From Sthenelais limicola (lineage: Eukaryota; Annelida; Polychaeta; Phyllodocida; Sigalionidae), in NCBI GenBank assembly GCA_942159475.1, contig OW804094.1:54618966-54682965 (forward strand): a stretch of DNA of 64,000 nt. The letters run 5' to 3'. Of the stretch, positions 32,767 to 44,248 are shown in pieces. The translations under genes were made by a program, and so were the position numbers. Positions within the stretch are counted from its first letter, which is position 1; each line of letters starts with the position of its first letter. The notes beneath the pieces are model-generated. The model worked only from the letters and a program-made list of their open reading frames with translations. It was not told the DNA's origin and ran no database searches.

Positions 32767-34150
32767 GTCATGCATCATTGACACTGAAGCCCTCTCGGCA
32801 GACATTGGATCATCTGCCCTGGCCTGACTATAGTGATCTACCATCTACTATCCTACTACCACAACAGGGTCATGTCTGAACTCCTCGATCACCATGCACC
32901 TAGCAGAGAGAAGGAAATTGTCATCCGACATAAAAGTCCATGGTTTAATGCAGAATTGAGAGAAGCTAAGAGGGAGTGTCGTAAGTGGGAACGTCAATTT
33001 AAGAAGACTGGGCTCACAATACACTATAGCATCTATAAGCTGAAACGAAACGAGGTGATATACTGCTTTATGCTTGTGGCTCCTATCCCACTTAGTTTAA
33101 ACACTTTCATTTGCATTTATTTATGTGTCCCGGTGTTTCTTACATATTGTAACACTTGCAGAAAATGTTACAGGCTAATAGTAATTTATTTATCAATGAA
33201 AAGCTAGACCCCCGTTACGCCGTCTTACCTATTCCCAATACATTGTTAACTACACTGTAGAGCTGGCGAGAATTTGTGGAGAATTTTTACATGGATGTAT
33301 TAATCGTGGAAAATAATAAAACTGTACTCTGCAAATCGAGCAACACGTTTTGAATGTATGCAAATGCACTTACTACCAGCTCCACAACATATATAGGATA
33401 CAAAAGTATCTTACAGTTGGAGCTACTAAGAATAGTAAGATCCCTCATCCATGCACTAGTGACGTCACGACTGGACTACTGCTACAGACTCTTCTTTGGC
33501 ATCCCAGAGCGCCTGATGGTTCGCCTTCAGCGTATGCAGAACACCACAGCACGCCTCATTACAGGCACACCCAGGACAACCCACATGACACCTGTCCGTA
33601 GGAACTCCACTGGCTGCCAATAACAAAAAGGGTCAAGTACAAGATAATACTAATGACTTTTAAAGCACTTTATGGTCTTGCCCCCGAATATTTTGCTGAG
33701 CTCCTGCAACATTACACCCCTGCAAGAGTGTTAAGGTCTGGCGTCAAAGATCTTCTGGTAGAACCGACTTTCAACTTAAAAACCTTTGGGGGAAGATCCT
33801 TTGCAACGGCGGCTCCTCGATTGTGGAATGTGATCCCAGACCACCTCAGGAGTTCCAAGGAGCTGCAGGCTTTTTAAACTGGACTAAACACATCTTTATT
33901 TAAAGACGTCTATGGCTCAGAGTCACCAGCAAACTAGTCACCTACTTTTTAACAAATTCTTAGTTCCTTTTACTTCTATTTATTCTTCATAAATTATACA
34001 AATAATCTATTCATGTAGTTTTTACCTTTCAAACTTTTATTCTCTCTACCTTTTACCTTTAACATACATGTATGTTAAGCTCTTTTGATCAGCTTGCTGG
34101 TAAGAGAGCTATACACATTTGATAAATAAATAAAGATAAATAAATAAATG
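32767..34150 (+). pseudogene. CR1/L2-like LINE remnant with internal deletion
   Basis: 32775-33057 encodes the linker between endonuclease and RT: IIDTEALSADIGSSAL, then (after a frame break) NRVMSELLDHHAPSREKEIV, KSPWFNAELREAKRECRKWE. The coding match jumps to 33386, the RT C-terminal part: SLIHALVTSRLDYCYRLFFG, RMQNTTARLITGTPRTTHMT, then LHWLPITKRVKYKIILMTFK and GRSFATAAPRLWNVIPDHLR in a shifted frame, stop near 33877. The catalytic RT core is missing, deleted or replaced by non-homologous sequence at 33058-33385. It ends with GATAAATAAATAAA-type repeats at 34121-34150, as is usual for 3' ends of this LINE group. Not functional. Confidence 0.85.
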
Positions 34151-34361
34151 ATTTGTACATAAGCAATGAAGCCTCAGGTCATGAATCGTGGTTTCCACTT
34201 GTGATGACTACATTAGATAAAACAAAAGCCCTTTCAAATCTGGATATTTTCCCTCAAAAATTAATTAGCTGATGAAGGATACATTGAATGGCTGTCTCCG
34301 TTTAAGAGTTTAAGACCTCTGAATTTCAAAACATAGTGGAATGGATTCAGATTTTGTTGAT

Positions 34362-34486
34362 CTAAAATGATGAGGTCTCGAAGTGAAGATTATTTTGTTG
34401 GACCGGAAGTATGTTGTTGGCATTCGAAGCATGAGTTAAGTCCATGGTCATCGGTTGATCCCCTACAGCTGTACTTCGTGTTGCGT
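34362..34486 (-). other. Candidate terminal coding exon
   Basis: The minus strand has an excellent acceptor (TTTTATTCTTTTCTTTCAG) followed by ATRSTAVGDQPMTMDLTHAS, NANNILPVQQNNLHFETSSF and a stop at 34362-34364. The composition is hydrophilic and non-repetitive. No partner exon was confirmed; an open stretch at 34780-35010 on the same strand (LPVLTDLDDVVEFSQLECQE) is possible but lacks clean splice sites. The product is unknown. Confidence 0.35.
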
Positions 34487-35084
34487 CTGAAAGAAAAGAA
34501 TAAAACAATAGGTTAGGAAGCTTTAGGTCTGTCAGATCAGCAATTATCCACAACCGGATAACCTTTGGTCCCGATTTATCACAATGTGCCAGACTCTTCT
34601 AATGGTAAGATTTCCTATACATAGCACGATGAAAAATGAGTTCTGATAACTGAGGAGCTTTGGTTTCAGGTTTTATCCATGTTTATCTTATTACAATAAG
34701 TTCCTTACGCCGCTAACAAAGGAGAGCGAGTGGTTACGGGAAATTGAATTTTTATTATTGTCTATAAAAATCAATCAATTTAATATGAGCAATATGCGTC
34801 ACTATGGGAGCGTATATACAATGTAGCATATTCTCTATGCGACGTTGTCAATCCTGATGTCACAGCCATGACGGGCGAGGAATGATGCACATTGACGTCG
34901 CAGTAGTAACATATATTCATGGACTTAATATAACCTTCCTGACATTCAAGTTGGGAAAATTCAACGACATCGTCCAAGTCAGTGAGGACTGGGAGGCAGA
35001 TCTTTTTTTCATAAACCCACATTAATTAATTGTGAGGTGGATATTAGATTCTCAAGAATTTTAGATATCCTGAAGGCTAAAACC

Positions 35085-35530
35085 TTAAGTAGCATATATC
35101 TTGGAGTCTACATTAAGTAAGGTTATTGGCCTTCAACTAGTTTTCAGGCGCCTATCTTTATTCTTTTTTCGGAATAAGATCGAGTAATAATACTTCTCAT
35201 TTCTTCATCAAGGATTGCCTCTGCAATAGCATTATGAAGCATACCCGAAATTTCGCCCCCAAAACTCTTGTAAAAATGGACAGTAATACCATCTGTACCT
35301 GGTGATTTACCCAGTTTCATTGAATTAATGGCTTCTTTTAACTCATCAACTGTAATGTCTGATTCTAAAGTTGGAACATCTGTCTGATCAATTTGGGGAG
35401 ACCAGTGTCTGCCAAATATTGGAGAGGGTTACCTAATGAATCGTCTTGTCTATAAACATTTTTATAGTGCTTGGCAAAATCTTCCAGAATAAGATTATCC
35501 CCTTCCAGACGTTTGCCTTCGTTACTTTAT
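35085..35530 (-). pseudogene. L1/Tx1-type LINE ORF2, inverted 5' segment
   Basis: Minus-strand reading with stops and shifts: KRLEGDNLILEDFAKHYKNV, then SMKLGKSPGTDGITVHFYKS FGGEISGMLH, then IPKK..KDRRLKTS.RPITLL NVDSKIYAT. The GKSPGTDGI and W/RPITLLN blocks are typical of the N-terminal RT region of L1-clade elements. The piece is inverted relative to 36040-37356. Confidence 0.75.
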
Positions 35531-35584
35531 GCCACACTCCGTGGATTTGGTTTTGGTGACAATATGTTGAAATATGAACAACTT

Positions 35585-36010
35585 TTATATAAGCAAAGTA
35601 CCCGTCCTCCGGATGGTCCCCTCTCTCCCCACACTTCCCCCTCTCCCTCTTTTCCCTCTGCCTCTTCTGTCTCTCATAGCTGTTTTTCTCTCCCAACCCC
35701 ATCTCCAATTCCCCCCTCTCCCTCCCCTCTTCCTCATGCTCCTCCACTCTCCCACTCCAATACCCCCACCCTCTCCCACTCCTCTGCATGTAGTCGGGTC
35801 CCCCTGGATGGGAGGTAGTAGCTTAAAGGAAATGACATAGTATCCTACAGGGGCTTTCCCAGGCTATACATAGAGTGTGTAGATCCCAATTTAAAAAAGG
35901 CTTCAAAATCACATTCCCACCCCAGATACCTTAAAAAACCACATACAACGTCCTCCAGAGAGGGTGAACAGAACTCTACAGATGAATAAAACGGTTTGTA
36001 AAACAACAAA
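35585..36010 (+). repeat. Polypyrimidine repeat family, plus copy
   Basis: Starts GCAAAGTACCCGTCCTCCGG, has a CCCTCTCC tract to about 35800, then GGCTTTCCCAGGCTATACAT, GGCTTCAAAATCACATTCC and CCCCAGATACCTT. The same order occurs at 51036-51645. It sits between the two inverted halves of the L1/Tx1 LINE. Confidence 0.7.
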
Positions 36011-36019
36011 TTCCGAGAA

Positions 36020-37356
36020 CATTTGAGACAAAAAAAAAACTCTTTTCTACCTGAAGAAACCCCTCTTTTCGTAGAAATCGCTCTTCCCGTATATATATTA
36101 TATGGATGGGAAGACTTCACTGTAACTAATAATGGTAACATTTCCAGGTGGGTTGATATGTCTTCTGGCCTACGACAGGGATGTCCCTGTTCACCTTTTC
36201 TCTTGATAGTAGTCGCAGAAGTTATGGCTCAAAAGATTAATGCATTGAATGGAGTATATCAGGTATCAATATTGGAACTTCTGAAATTCGTTTAGCCCAA
36301 TTTGCAAATAATATGCGTTCCATAGAGAAAATGCTCCTAGAAGTTGATACTTTCGGAAAACATTCTGGATTGCAACATAATATTTCAAAATCACAGATCT
36401 TAGCTATTAACCCCACTAATTATCATCCGATATATGGATACCCCTTTAAAGAAGTTAGAGAAGTTCTAGGTCTCAGAATATCTGCTGAGCCAAAACTGAT
36501 AGAAAAGACTTTGAGTGAGATCATTGCTAAAGTCAGTAATATAATTAGACTTTGGTCTAAAAGACCACTTACACTTAATAAGGGTTGTGTTCTAATAGCT
36601 AATGTACTTATTCTTCCACTATTTTATTACTACATGTCATCTTGAACGTTAGACGATCAAATCCTGAAGGATATTAAAGTTGGAAGAAAAATCATCAGAC
36701 ATCATAACCACCTCTTTCTTATAAACATCATTAAATCCACTATCCGTGAGTTTTTGTACAATAACTCCTTATCAAACGTTAATTGGGATACCTTGTGCCT
36801 TCTTACATACAAAGGGGGCTTGGGCCGGGGCTTGGGTCTACAAGATCTATATGTCCGTTACTAAGTCTTTGCCTTGAAAAATTTTATCAATCTAACTGCT
36901 CAAGATAATATATCTGAATGTTTTGTCAACCACTTACTAGAAAATATTGTTCCTAATTTTAGTATATTTCTCAACTCCAAGTCAAAGAAAGAACTGGTTA
37001 CCAAATCCTTGAAATATAATAACCTTTTCAAGATATGGAGTGACTTCACTTCTTTTCCAGTAGAAACTGAAAAAGCACTTCTGCAAGAACAATTATGGTA
37101 TAACAAGTTTATTGACATCCCAGGTTCTACTGATTTCAGTACTGCAGCTATGTTTGTAAACAGGGATATTATATCTGTTGCAGACTTGTATAATTTTGAT
37201 GAAATTATCTCATATGATAGACTAGTACGTAAGTTGGGAAGGAAGATAACATGGCTTCAATATAATGGAATTGTGAAAGCTTTATCTAAGTTTACTAAGG
37301 GCCGCATTACAGGTCTTGTAAATACCACTGACACAGCTGTTTTTTATACAAAATGA
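36020..37356 (+). pseudogene. L1/Tx1-type LINE ORF2, 3' segment
   Basis: Plus-strand frames with breaks: WVDMSSGLRQGCPCSPFLLI VVAEVMAQKI (RT motif RQGCPLSP), then EKMLLEVDTFGKHSGLQHNI SKSQILAIN (thumb), VREVLGLRIS, LWSKRPLTLNKGCVLIANVL ILPLFYY, NNSLSNVNWDTLCLLTYKGG-like text in shifted frame, and a 160-codon frame to 37356. The FADD-type catalytic box is decayed (FANN near 36302). L1/Tx1 assignment rests on RQGCPLSP and the W..R.LTL.GK...I...ILP block. Dead copy. Confidence 0.8.
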
Positions 37357-37394
37357 CAAAGGTCACGAAGTGAATATATTTGATTTATCTGCAA

Positions 37395-37800
37395 AGGAGC
37401 GTAACGATCCTGTAAAGTATATATGATGGTTCAATGAAGCCCCGGGAACCTCCGGGAACCTCTCGAATTACCTCCGGGAAATATGTGGTTCCTCCGGCCG
37501 CCGCTAGGTACCTGTTAAAGTATTTATGACCTTTGCATTGAGTTGTGCGTCTCGTTAGGCTGGCGAGCAAGGATCCCAGTCTCACCTCAAGGATTGAACA
37601 GGAATAAAACTGAACTAACAATGTATTTTCTCTAGATATTGTTCTTCCCGGAGGAGCGTTTTAAACATAGAATATTATCCACCCTAGGCCTTTGACTCGG
37701 ACATTAGTTCTTTCCTCCACTACCCTTGCTAGAGATACTCGGAGAAGTAGCCTATACAATCCCGATTATATTATTATTAAATATTGATAGTGTTTAAGCA
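37395..37800 (+). repeat. LTR-like interspersed repeat, copy 1
   Basis: CGTAACGATCCTGTAAAGTA..., a repeated CTCCGGGAA block, GGTTCCTCCGGCCGCCGCTA, AGGATCCCAGTCTCACCTCA, GGAATAAAACTG (polyadenylation signal), TGTATTTTCTCTA, then ATTATCCACCCTAGGCCTTT and GATAGTGTTTAAG. Co-linear with 50503-51705. The size, TGTAACG-like start in the other copy and internal AATAAA suggest a solo LTR; no target duplication confirmed. Confidence 0.55.
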
Positions 37801-40800
37801 TGGAAGGGATCCGGAGACGCATGTATACATAAAGTGTAAAATTGGCACATCAACTCATTGGAAAGAACATAGGCAAGAACGCAACACCTGTTTTACCTCA
37901 TCCGTTGAATCTGCCAGCCCACGCCATAGTCATGCATCAGGGTTATGCACTCACTAATTTGTAGCACAAATACGTCACCCAGGTATTCCCTATGCATCTT
38001 TTAAATATGAGTATTTCAATGTTCACCCCCAAAATGAAAGTTTTACAGTCCTCTAAACGTCCATTGATCCTTGACTAAGTCTAGTAGATCTAAGCCAAAA
38101 AAGGCCTAACCTAGGAGAAATTGCAAGGTAAGGTTTCTCAACGGTTTTGGGTGGTATTAGTACCCCATAACAGCATACTAAAAGTCTACAAAAATCTAGT
38201 TGGGGGAACATGCCCAAAATCGCAAAAAAGAAAAAATGGCCGCCAGTAAACCTTTGAAATACCATAACTTGGGTGAAAATCAACTTATATTCAAGTGTAA
38301 ATACACTTTCTTAATGTTTTGAGGCATAAGGAATCCAATGGAATATGAATAAATTCGATAAAATCATTAATAATTAGTGAGTAATTACATTATTTCTGAG
38401 AAAAGGGAGAGAACATCACCAAAGTTTCCTCCTCTGAAGTGCTAACAATTGCGATTCAAGTTGTATAAGGGCATTCATGACCATGGACACTAGGGAACAT
38501 ATTTCTGTAACCATAATGTAATAGAAACACTTTAAATAATTATAAATACCACTAAGGTTTATGGCATTAAAGACCATGGGACCATTAGCAATTTGACCAT
38601 TAGCAATTTGAACGAGATTCAAACAATTTGACCTTTTATATATATTCGGTGGAATAAATGAGTTTATGATAAAAGAGAAAAAGGGCGTATGGGTATACGC
38701 CCTAGATTTGCTGAAAAGAAGGAATATCTTTCACATATATGGAAAATGAAATTAAACAAGTGACCTACAAGCTGGACGAGGAGGTGCTAGTGGCAGAGCA
38801 AAGCAATGCCTGCATTTAGCATGACGTCATAACGCACCCCCGCCCACCCGGGGGCTATTTTTTAGTCTGGCAAATCCGTCTCGCTCACCCAACTACCTAT
38901 GTTTTCGCTGCCCATGGGAGAAACCAAGTACGGATTTGCCATCCTCAACATGTTTAAGAAGCAAAACGTCGGGGTTCATAGTGTCTATATTGTACTTGTA
39001 ATGCACATACCCTGATTTCCCAACGCATGTCTAGCGATGTCCAGTGCTTAAGCCTTAACCCCCCTCGGCCGTACGAATACTCGGTAACACTCGGTTACCT
39101 TCGTGTAATGACGTCATAGTCGCGGGGATTCCCCACCGGAACCCTACCCAGAACGAGGCCCATGTAATGACGTCATAGCAGCAGGGAATCCACAGCGCCG
39201 ATCGCGATGTGGAGATTAAAGCTAAGAAACGAAACGATTTGGAAGGCGTCGGGAGACGCCATAGGAGGGAGGTGGGCGGGATGGTGGGCAATGTCAATGT
39301 ACAAATAATTCCATGTTTAGTAAAGTAAATAGCCCAAGACTTCTCCTGTTGTGACGATATCCTGCCGATTCCTGGTGCCACATATACTCTAGACGGAGCG
39401 TGACCACCTGCAGGCGTGGCCGCAGGCTTCCAAAGGGTATGTGAGTCACATCAGGCCCCTTGGGTTTGACAAGGACCATGGTATGGGACCCAGGCAATAT
39501 CGACCTGTTTGCATAGAAAACACGTTGTAGGCCAAAAACCAGTGACTGATTCTCATAGATATTGATCCCCTTGACATGATTATGAAGAAAAATCTTAGCT
39601 AACTTACGAATTCTATTACCTGTAGTACATTTTCTATTTAAGTACATTCGTTCCTAGCTTCTTGGGTTGGATTCACGACCTCTACTTTTGGGCAGGGAAA
39701 CTAAACAAATGCTAATAAATGGTGTCTCCCAATACCGCCGCTAGCGCCACTGCATATACATGCCTCGCACAGGGGTGAGGCATGTGTATTATTAGACACC
39801 AAAACAAAAGCGTAGGAGGGGAGGGGGAGGGGCAGCCGGAGGTTGGGGTGGTGGGCAGCATTGAAAATGAGAAAAAGATTCCATACTTATATAATACAAG
39901 TACATAGCCTAAGACACCACACCCAAATTAATCTCGTGGGTTTTTTACTGTTCTTGATCTTGTGCTGTCATAAGGACTGAGACTGTAGGCATATCCTATA
40001 ATATACACCGAATCTGAATACACAAATTGCAACGATCAAGATATACTCCACAATGCTTTAAAAGAATTATTCAATACTTACATACGTAAAAGAAATAGAA
40101 AGATGAAGTTAATTGCATCCCGCTTTGAGTGAATCCTTAATAAAATAAGAGGCCGCAGAACAGTTGGTACTTATCCAAGACAAAATAGGACTCCACTACA
40201 AAGAAATCGCAACAGGAAAATTCACATACAATACGATGACAACTTTCTGCCAGAATATTCACACAGCATGTGAATAGACCTGTATATTTCATTATAATGC
40301 AGCAATCTCACTCTAGGTGTGGCATGCGTGCATAGACATATATAATATCTCATTATTCCACTATAGCCCATTTGATATCACTCTCGCAAATCACTACACT
40401 ATGATAACATGCAATTGTGTGGCAAGTCAAAGTATAATATTATTTTGTTACTGATATTGATACACCACTATTTCTACTTGTTGTAATTACAGTAAGGATA
40501 AGGTTCTTATCGCCAACTCACCTGATTAACATGTATGGTAACACGCTTATAGGTGGGGCAAACTATAATGGGGTGACTATATGTCTAGTTAAAGTAAGGA
40601 CACTATAATGGGTCATTTATGTTTACATATAGCAATTAACAAGGATCATGTTGTACAATCATATATATAACATCTATGGTAACGCATGTATTGAATTCTA
40701 CATCCTTCTATCGACCACTATTGTAACTGAATAATTTCTAATGGACTCGTGAATTCTAAAAACTTAGTTAACCAGTGGTATACCACCACCTATGTATTTT

Positions 40801-40880
40801 GATGAAATAGAAGCTGATAAAGAAAACTTAACTGTAGCTTGAACTATTCTATGGTGTATTATTTTTATATATCTCCCTCG
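37801..40880. other. Unassigned region with CRE-rich patch
   Basis: No gene recognised. TGACGTCA occurs at 38822-38829, 39109-39116 and 39168-39175, the last two inside a diverged direct repeat (TGTAATGACGTCATAG). A minus-strand frame at 39294-39647 (RVFYANRSILPGSHTMVLVK) has no known family. 39900-40880 is AT-rich and featureless. Confidence 0.4.
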
Positions 40881-40966
40881 CAGACTAGTCGATAGCCTGT
40901 AGAAAGCCCTGCCTCCTGCAGTGAACTGCATTTTGAGGCTTCTTTTTTCTTATTCATCTACAAATC

Positions 40967-42825
40967 ATGATCCCTAAAAAAGAAACCACAATAGCCCATG
41001 TTAATACACACAGTCTATTTGGTAAGGTTGCTCTTTTTAAACATGAAATTCTTAAACTCTCCCCGGACATTCTAGGTATCACGGAAACATGGTTACATAA
41101 GAAAATATTAAACCACGAACCTGAACTACCAAACTACCAAATCATAAGATTAGACAGACAATGGTCAGAGAATAATAACCACAACCCCAATAGAGGAGGT
41201 GGTGTAGCCTACTTAAATTCCTCAATCAATTTCACCAACGTGTCAGATATAAGCAATAGTTGTAATAATTACGAATGTCTATGGATTAAATATGGTCTAA
41301 ACATGAAATATACAAGACCAATTTGTATAGGCTGCTTATGGGGTAGATTTTTCATTTTGTGCTAAATTAGAGAAATTGGTGGTCATAGGGCGGCCTAAAT
41401 TTGAATGTCCTAAAGCTTATTTTCTTTATTTATATCATAATGCTCAACGATTTAGCTACATTTGACACTTTATTCCAACAAAATCGCACCAGTAGTAAAG
41501 ATTTTGCAACTTTGCAAGGATTTTTAGAATTTTACTCTAACGTCTATAGGCCCTTTTTAGTTGGAATAACTATAATCCTCATTTTGTGCTTTAGATACAT
41601 CACATCCTTAAATACAAACCACCAACAGCAGATAATGTAACTCTAGTATCTTACCTCACTGAAACCATCTCTACTCTAACTGCTAACAAAAAGACTGAAA
41701 TATATCTCATGGGTTTCAACATAAACTTGTTAGATAACAAATGCAAAAATAGAAAATTACTAAAAGGCTTTATCAAAGCCTCAATCTTACCCAACTATTC
41801 AAAACCCCAACTCGTTTTTTTCTTGATACTATAGAATCATCTATCTGGCTCTATTCAGACATTGTGGATGAACATGGTGTCATCAACATTGCTCTAAGCG
41901 ATCATGAGCAAGAAACAAGAAAAATGTAACAAGAAAAAAAGGCAATTATCAAATCAGGTAGACGGTCAAAAAACCTTAATAAAACTTTATTCAAAAGAAA
42001 ACTAAAAAAATGACTACAATTAGCTGAACTTTAACACAGTCATAAATTGTAAAGAGGCTTCGGATATAATTATTAAAAGGATTAGGAAAGTCTTAGACAA
42101 CCTGGCTCCTATAAAAAATATAAGAGTTAAAATAAGCAACGATCCCTGGGTAACACAAGAAATCATTGATATAATAAATGAGAAAAACAGACTTAGAAGC
42201 ATAGCTAGCTGCCACGTCCATAAATGAAGCTGACTGGAGAAATGCTAAAAATCTTAGAAAGCTAGCAAATAACTCAACAAAAACGCCAAAAGAAACTTTA
42301 TACTATCAGAACTAGATGAGAATTCCAAAGATCCTAAAATGTTCTGGGAAATGATAAATAGCCTCACATCCACCAAAGGGAAATGCAATAGAATCAACTT
42401 AACAGACTCACTAGACAACGAAATTGAAAATTAAAATATTCCTGAATTTATTAATGACTGCTTTGCAAATATAGCCTCAGACCTAAAAAAAGATTTAACT
42501 CCTGACTTGACACCACATACTCCACCAACCGCCAGCTCCCTTGGAAATATTAGGACTGATATCAATGAAATATTAGAACTCCTTACCAAAATTAACACAA
42601 CTAAATCCACATCCATTGACAATATTCCAAATAAAATACTCAGGACAGCTTTTATAGTTTTACACAAAGAATTCACACACTGTATAAACCTCTCTTTCTT
42701 ACATTCCTCTTTTCCTAGCAAATGTAATCCCATTATTCAAAGGTGGCAACCCAAATAAAATAAATAACTATAGACCCATTTCTCTTCTTCCAACTCCAAG
42801 TAAACTAATTGAGAAAATAGTACAC
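40967..42825 (+). pseudogene. LINE (endonuclease to RT), interrupted by the Ngaro element
   Basis: The ORF starts at 40967 with an apurinic-type endonuclease: IAHVNTHSLFGKVALFKHEI, LSPDILGITETWLHKKI, RGGGVAYLNSS. After frame breaks come YKPPTADNVTLVSYLTETIS, TEIYLMGFNINLLDNK and ALSDHE-type endonuclease end motifs. Then the RT N-terminus: LTKINTTKSTSIDNIPNKIL, and, shifted, NYRPISLLPTPSKLIEKIVH, where the Ngaro begins. The RT resumes at 47481. Several stops and shifts mark it as old. The overall order fits jockey/CR1-type LINEs. Confidence 0.85.
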
Positions 42826-42980
42826 GTTGAATATATATAGTTTATGTATATGATTATATCAAAGAGCGAGGTGACACCTGAATTGACTGAACTGTTTGCC
42901 GGCTGCTAGGGACGCTTCCCACCGGTTACACGAAAGCTGACCACCACAGTGGACGGAGGTGTACTTGTTGTCCAAGAGTG
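42826..42980 (+). repeat. Ngaro split repeat A1
   Basis: 155 bp, begins GTTGAATATATATAG and ends TTGTTGTCCAAGAGTG. Matches 47220-47374 in the same orientation. Confidence 0.92.
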
Positions 42981-44248
42981 ATTTTTTCGAAACGGCCCTC
43001 TGTGGTGCATGTGGGTTATCCCACAAACACCCTGGTACCACTACTTGTCGTTTCAAGACAGAAACAGTAAATAGGTGCTCTGACGAAGGTGATGATGAAC
43101 AAAACTGGAAAGATTACCTTGATGGCAAGATTGAGGACGAGACAGAGGACGGGCGGCGGCGGTTGTCGCGCAAAGTACCACTGCGGAGGTTCTGTCAAAA
43201 CTCCCCACTATGGCCTCCTTCAAGCAACAACAGATGTCGTCCATTGTTACAACCCAAGCAACAGATAAAGTGACTATGGCTACATTGTTAGATAGAATTT
43301 CTACATTGGAATGTAACTCGTCTCCTAGGCCTCTGTCCCCTCGTCTTGCTGCTTCTCTTGGTCAGCCATTGGCCGCCGCTAGTCAAGCGGTGCCCATGTC
43401 CAATACTGCCCCAGCTGGGGCCCTTACATCTGGTCAGTCATTACCGTCAATTCCTAATCCGGTGTCACTGGTGTCACCACCCGGGCTTCACATCGGTTCC
43501 TCTTCGGCTTCGACCACTGTCAACACTACTGCAACTACGACTATCCACAGCTCTGTCACAGCTGGCGGTTCTGCTTTTGCTTCGGTTATTCCTACGAATA
43601 ATCCCATTGGCTCGGATCCTTCGGTGGCTGCTTTGCTAGCCATGGCCACCTCAATGAGTCAACTCTCTGTCAGTATTGACCCGTCCATGACAAGGCAACA
43701 ACGTATTCCATTGAGACCCGAATATCAATATCTTGTGCTTATCAAAGGGATACCTCTCAAAACAGCTGATTCGTCTAAAATGTCATTGCAAGAATACCTG
43801 TATGGCATGTCTCTGGTGTTAGAACATTTAGTTAACTCAGGCGGAGATTGGAGTAGTTACCTGGGTCATTTTCAAAATGTTTTAAATTTGTCCATTGGTA
43901 AAAATTATGTCAATTCAGCCTATACAAGTTATGACAGGGAGGTTGTCGACTGCTATCTCAGGAATCCAGCGGCCGGTTTCGCTCCCTGAAGTGCCTTATC
44001 AATCGCTACGCACTTTACTTCTGCAAACAAGATGAAGTCAAGAAACTTGAACAAGCCCAAAGCGGTTTCTACTGTGAAAAAGGAATTCTGATGGCAAGCT
44101 AGTGATTCCATCGGATGAAGTCTGTTACAAGTTCAATTATGGTTATTGTAATGGTCCTTGCAATAGATCTCATGTGTGTGGTTCGTGTAAAGTTAAGGGC
44201 CATAAAATGGGGTTTTGCAAGAACACAGCTTCTGCAGACAAGTCTTAG
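42981..44248 (+). pseudogene. Ngaro gag ORF, frameshifted
   Basis: Putative capsid-like ORF1. Upstream of the ATG at 43210, another frame reads ETALCGACGLSHKHPGTTTC, a possible N-terminal zinc motif. 43210-43989 (259 codons) is Ser/Thr/Pro-rich then globular (EYQYLVLIKGIPLKTADSSK). After a shift near 43985, LKCLINRYALYFCKQDEVKK follows; another near 44085 leads to CYKFNYGYCNGPCNRSHVC.. C..KGHKMGFC, a CCCH plus CCHC-like zinc knuckle typical of DIRS/Ngaro gag ends, stop at 44246. At least two shifts were seen. Confidence 0.8.

Noticed and set aside
35471..35840. Pro/Ser/Leu-rich frames on both strands
   Set aside because: Products of a CCCTCTCC polypyrimidine tract shared by several repeat copies.
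39294..39647. 117-codon minus-strand frame
   Set aside because: No family recognised, overlaps another frame on the same strand, adjacent to repeat-like CRE unit; left as unassigned.
43016..43244. Two minus-strand frames over gag
   Set aside because: Shadows of the plus-strand gag region.
42959..43273. Frame starting at a GTG in Ngaro A1
   Set aside because: GTG is not a normal eukaryotic start; the zinc-like text may belong to gag but the start is not supportable.
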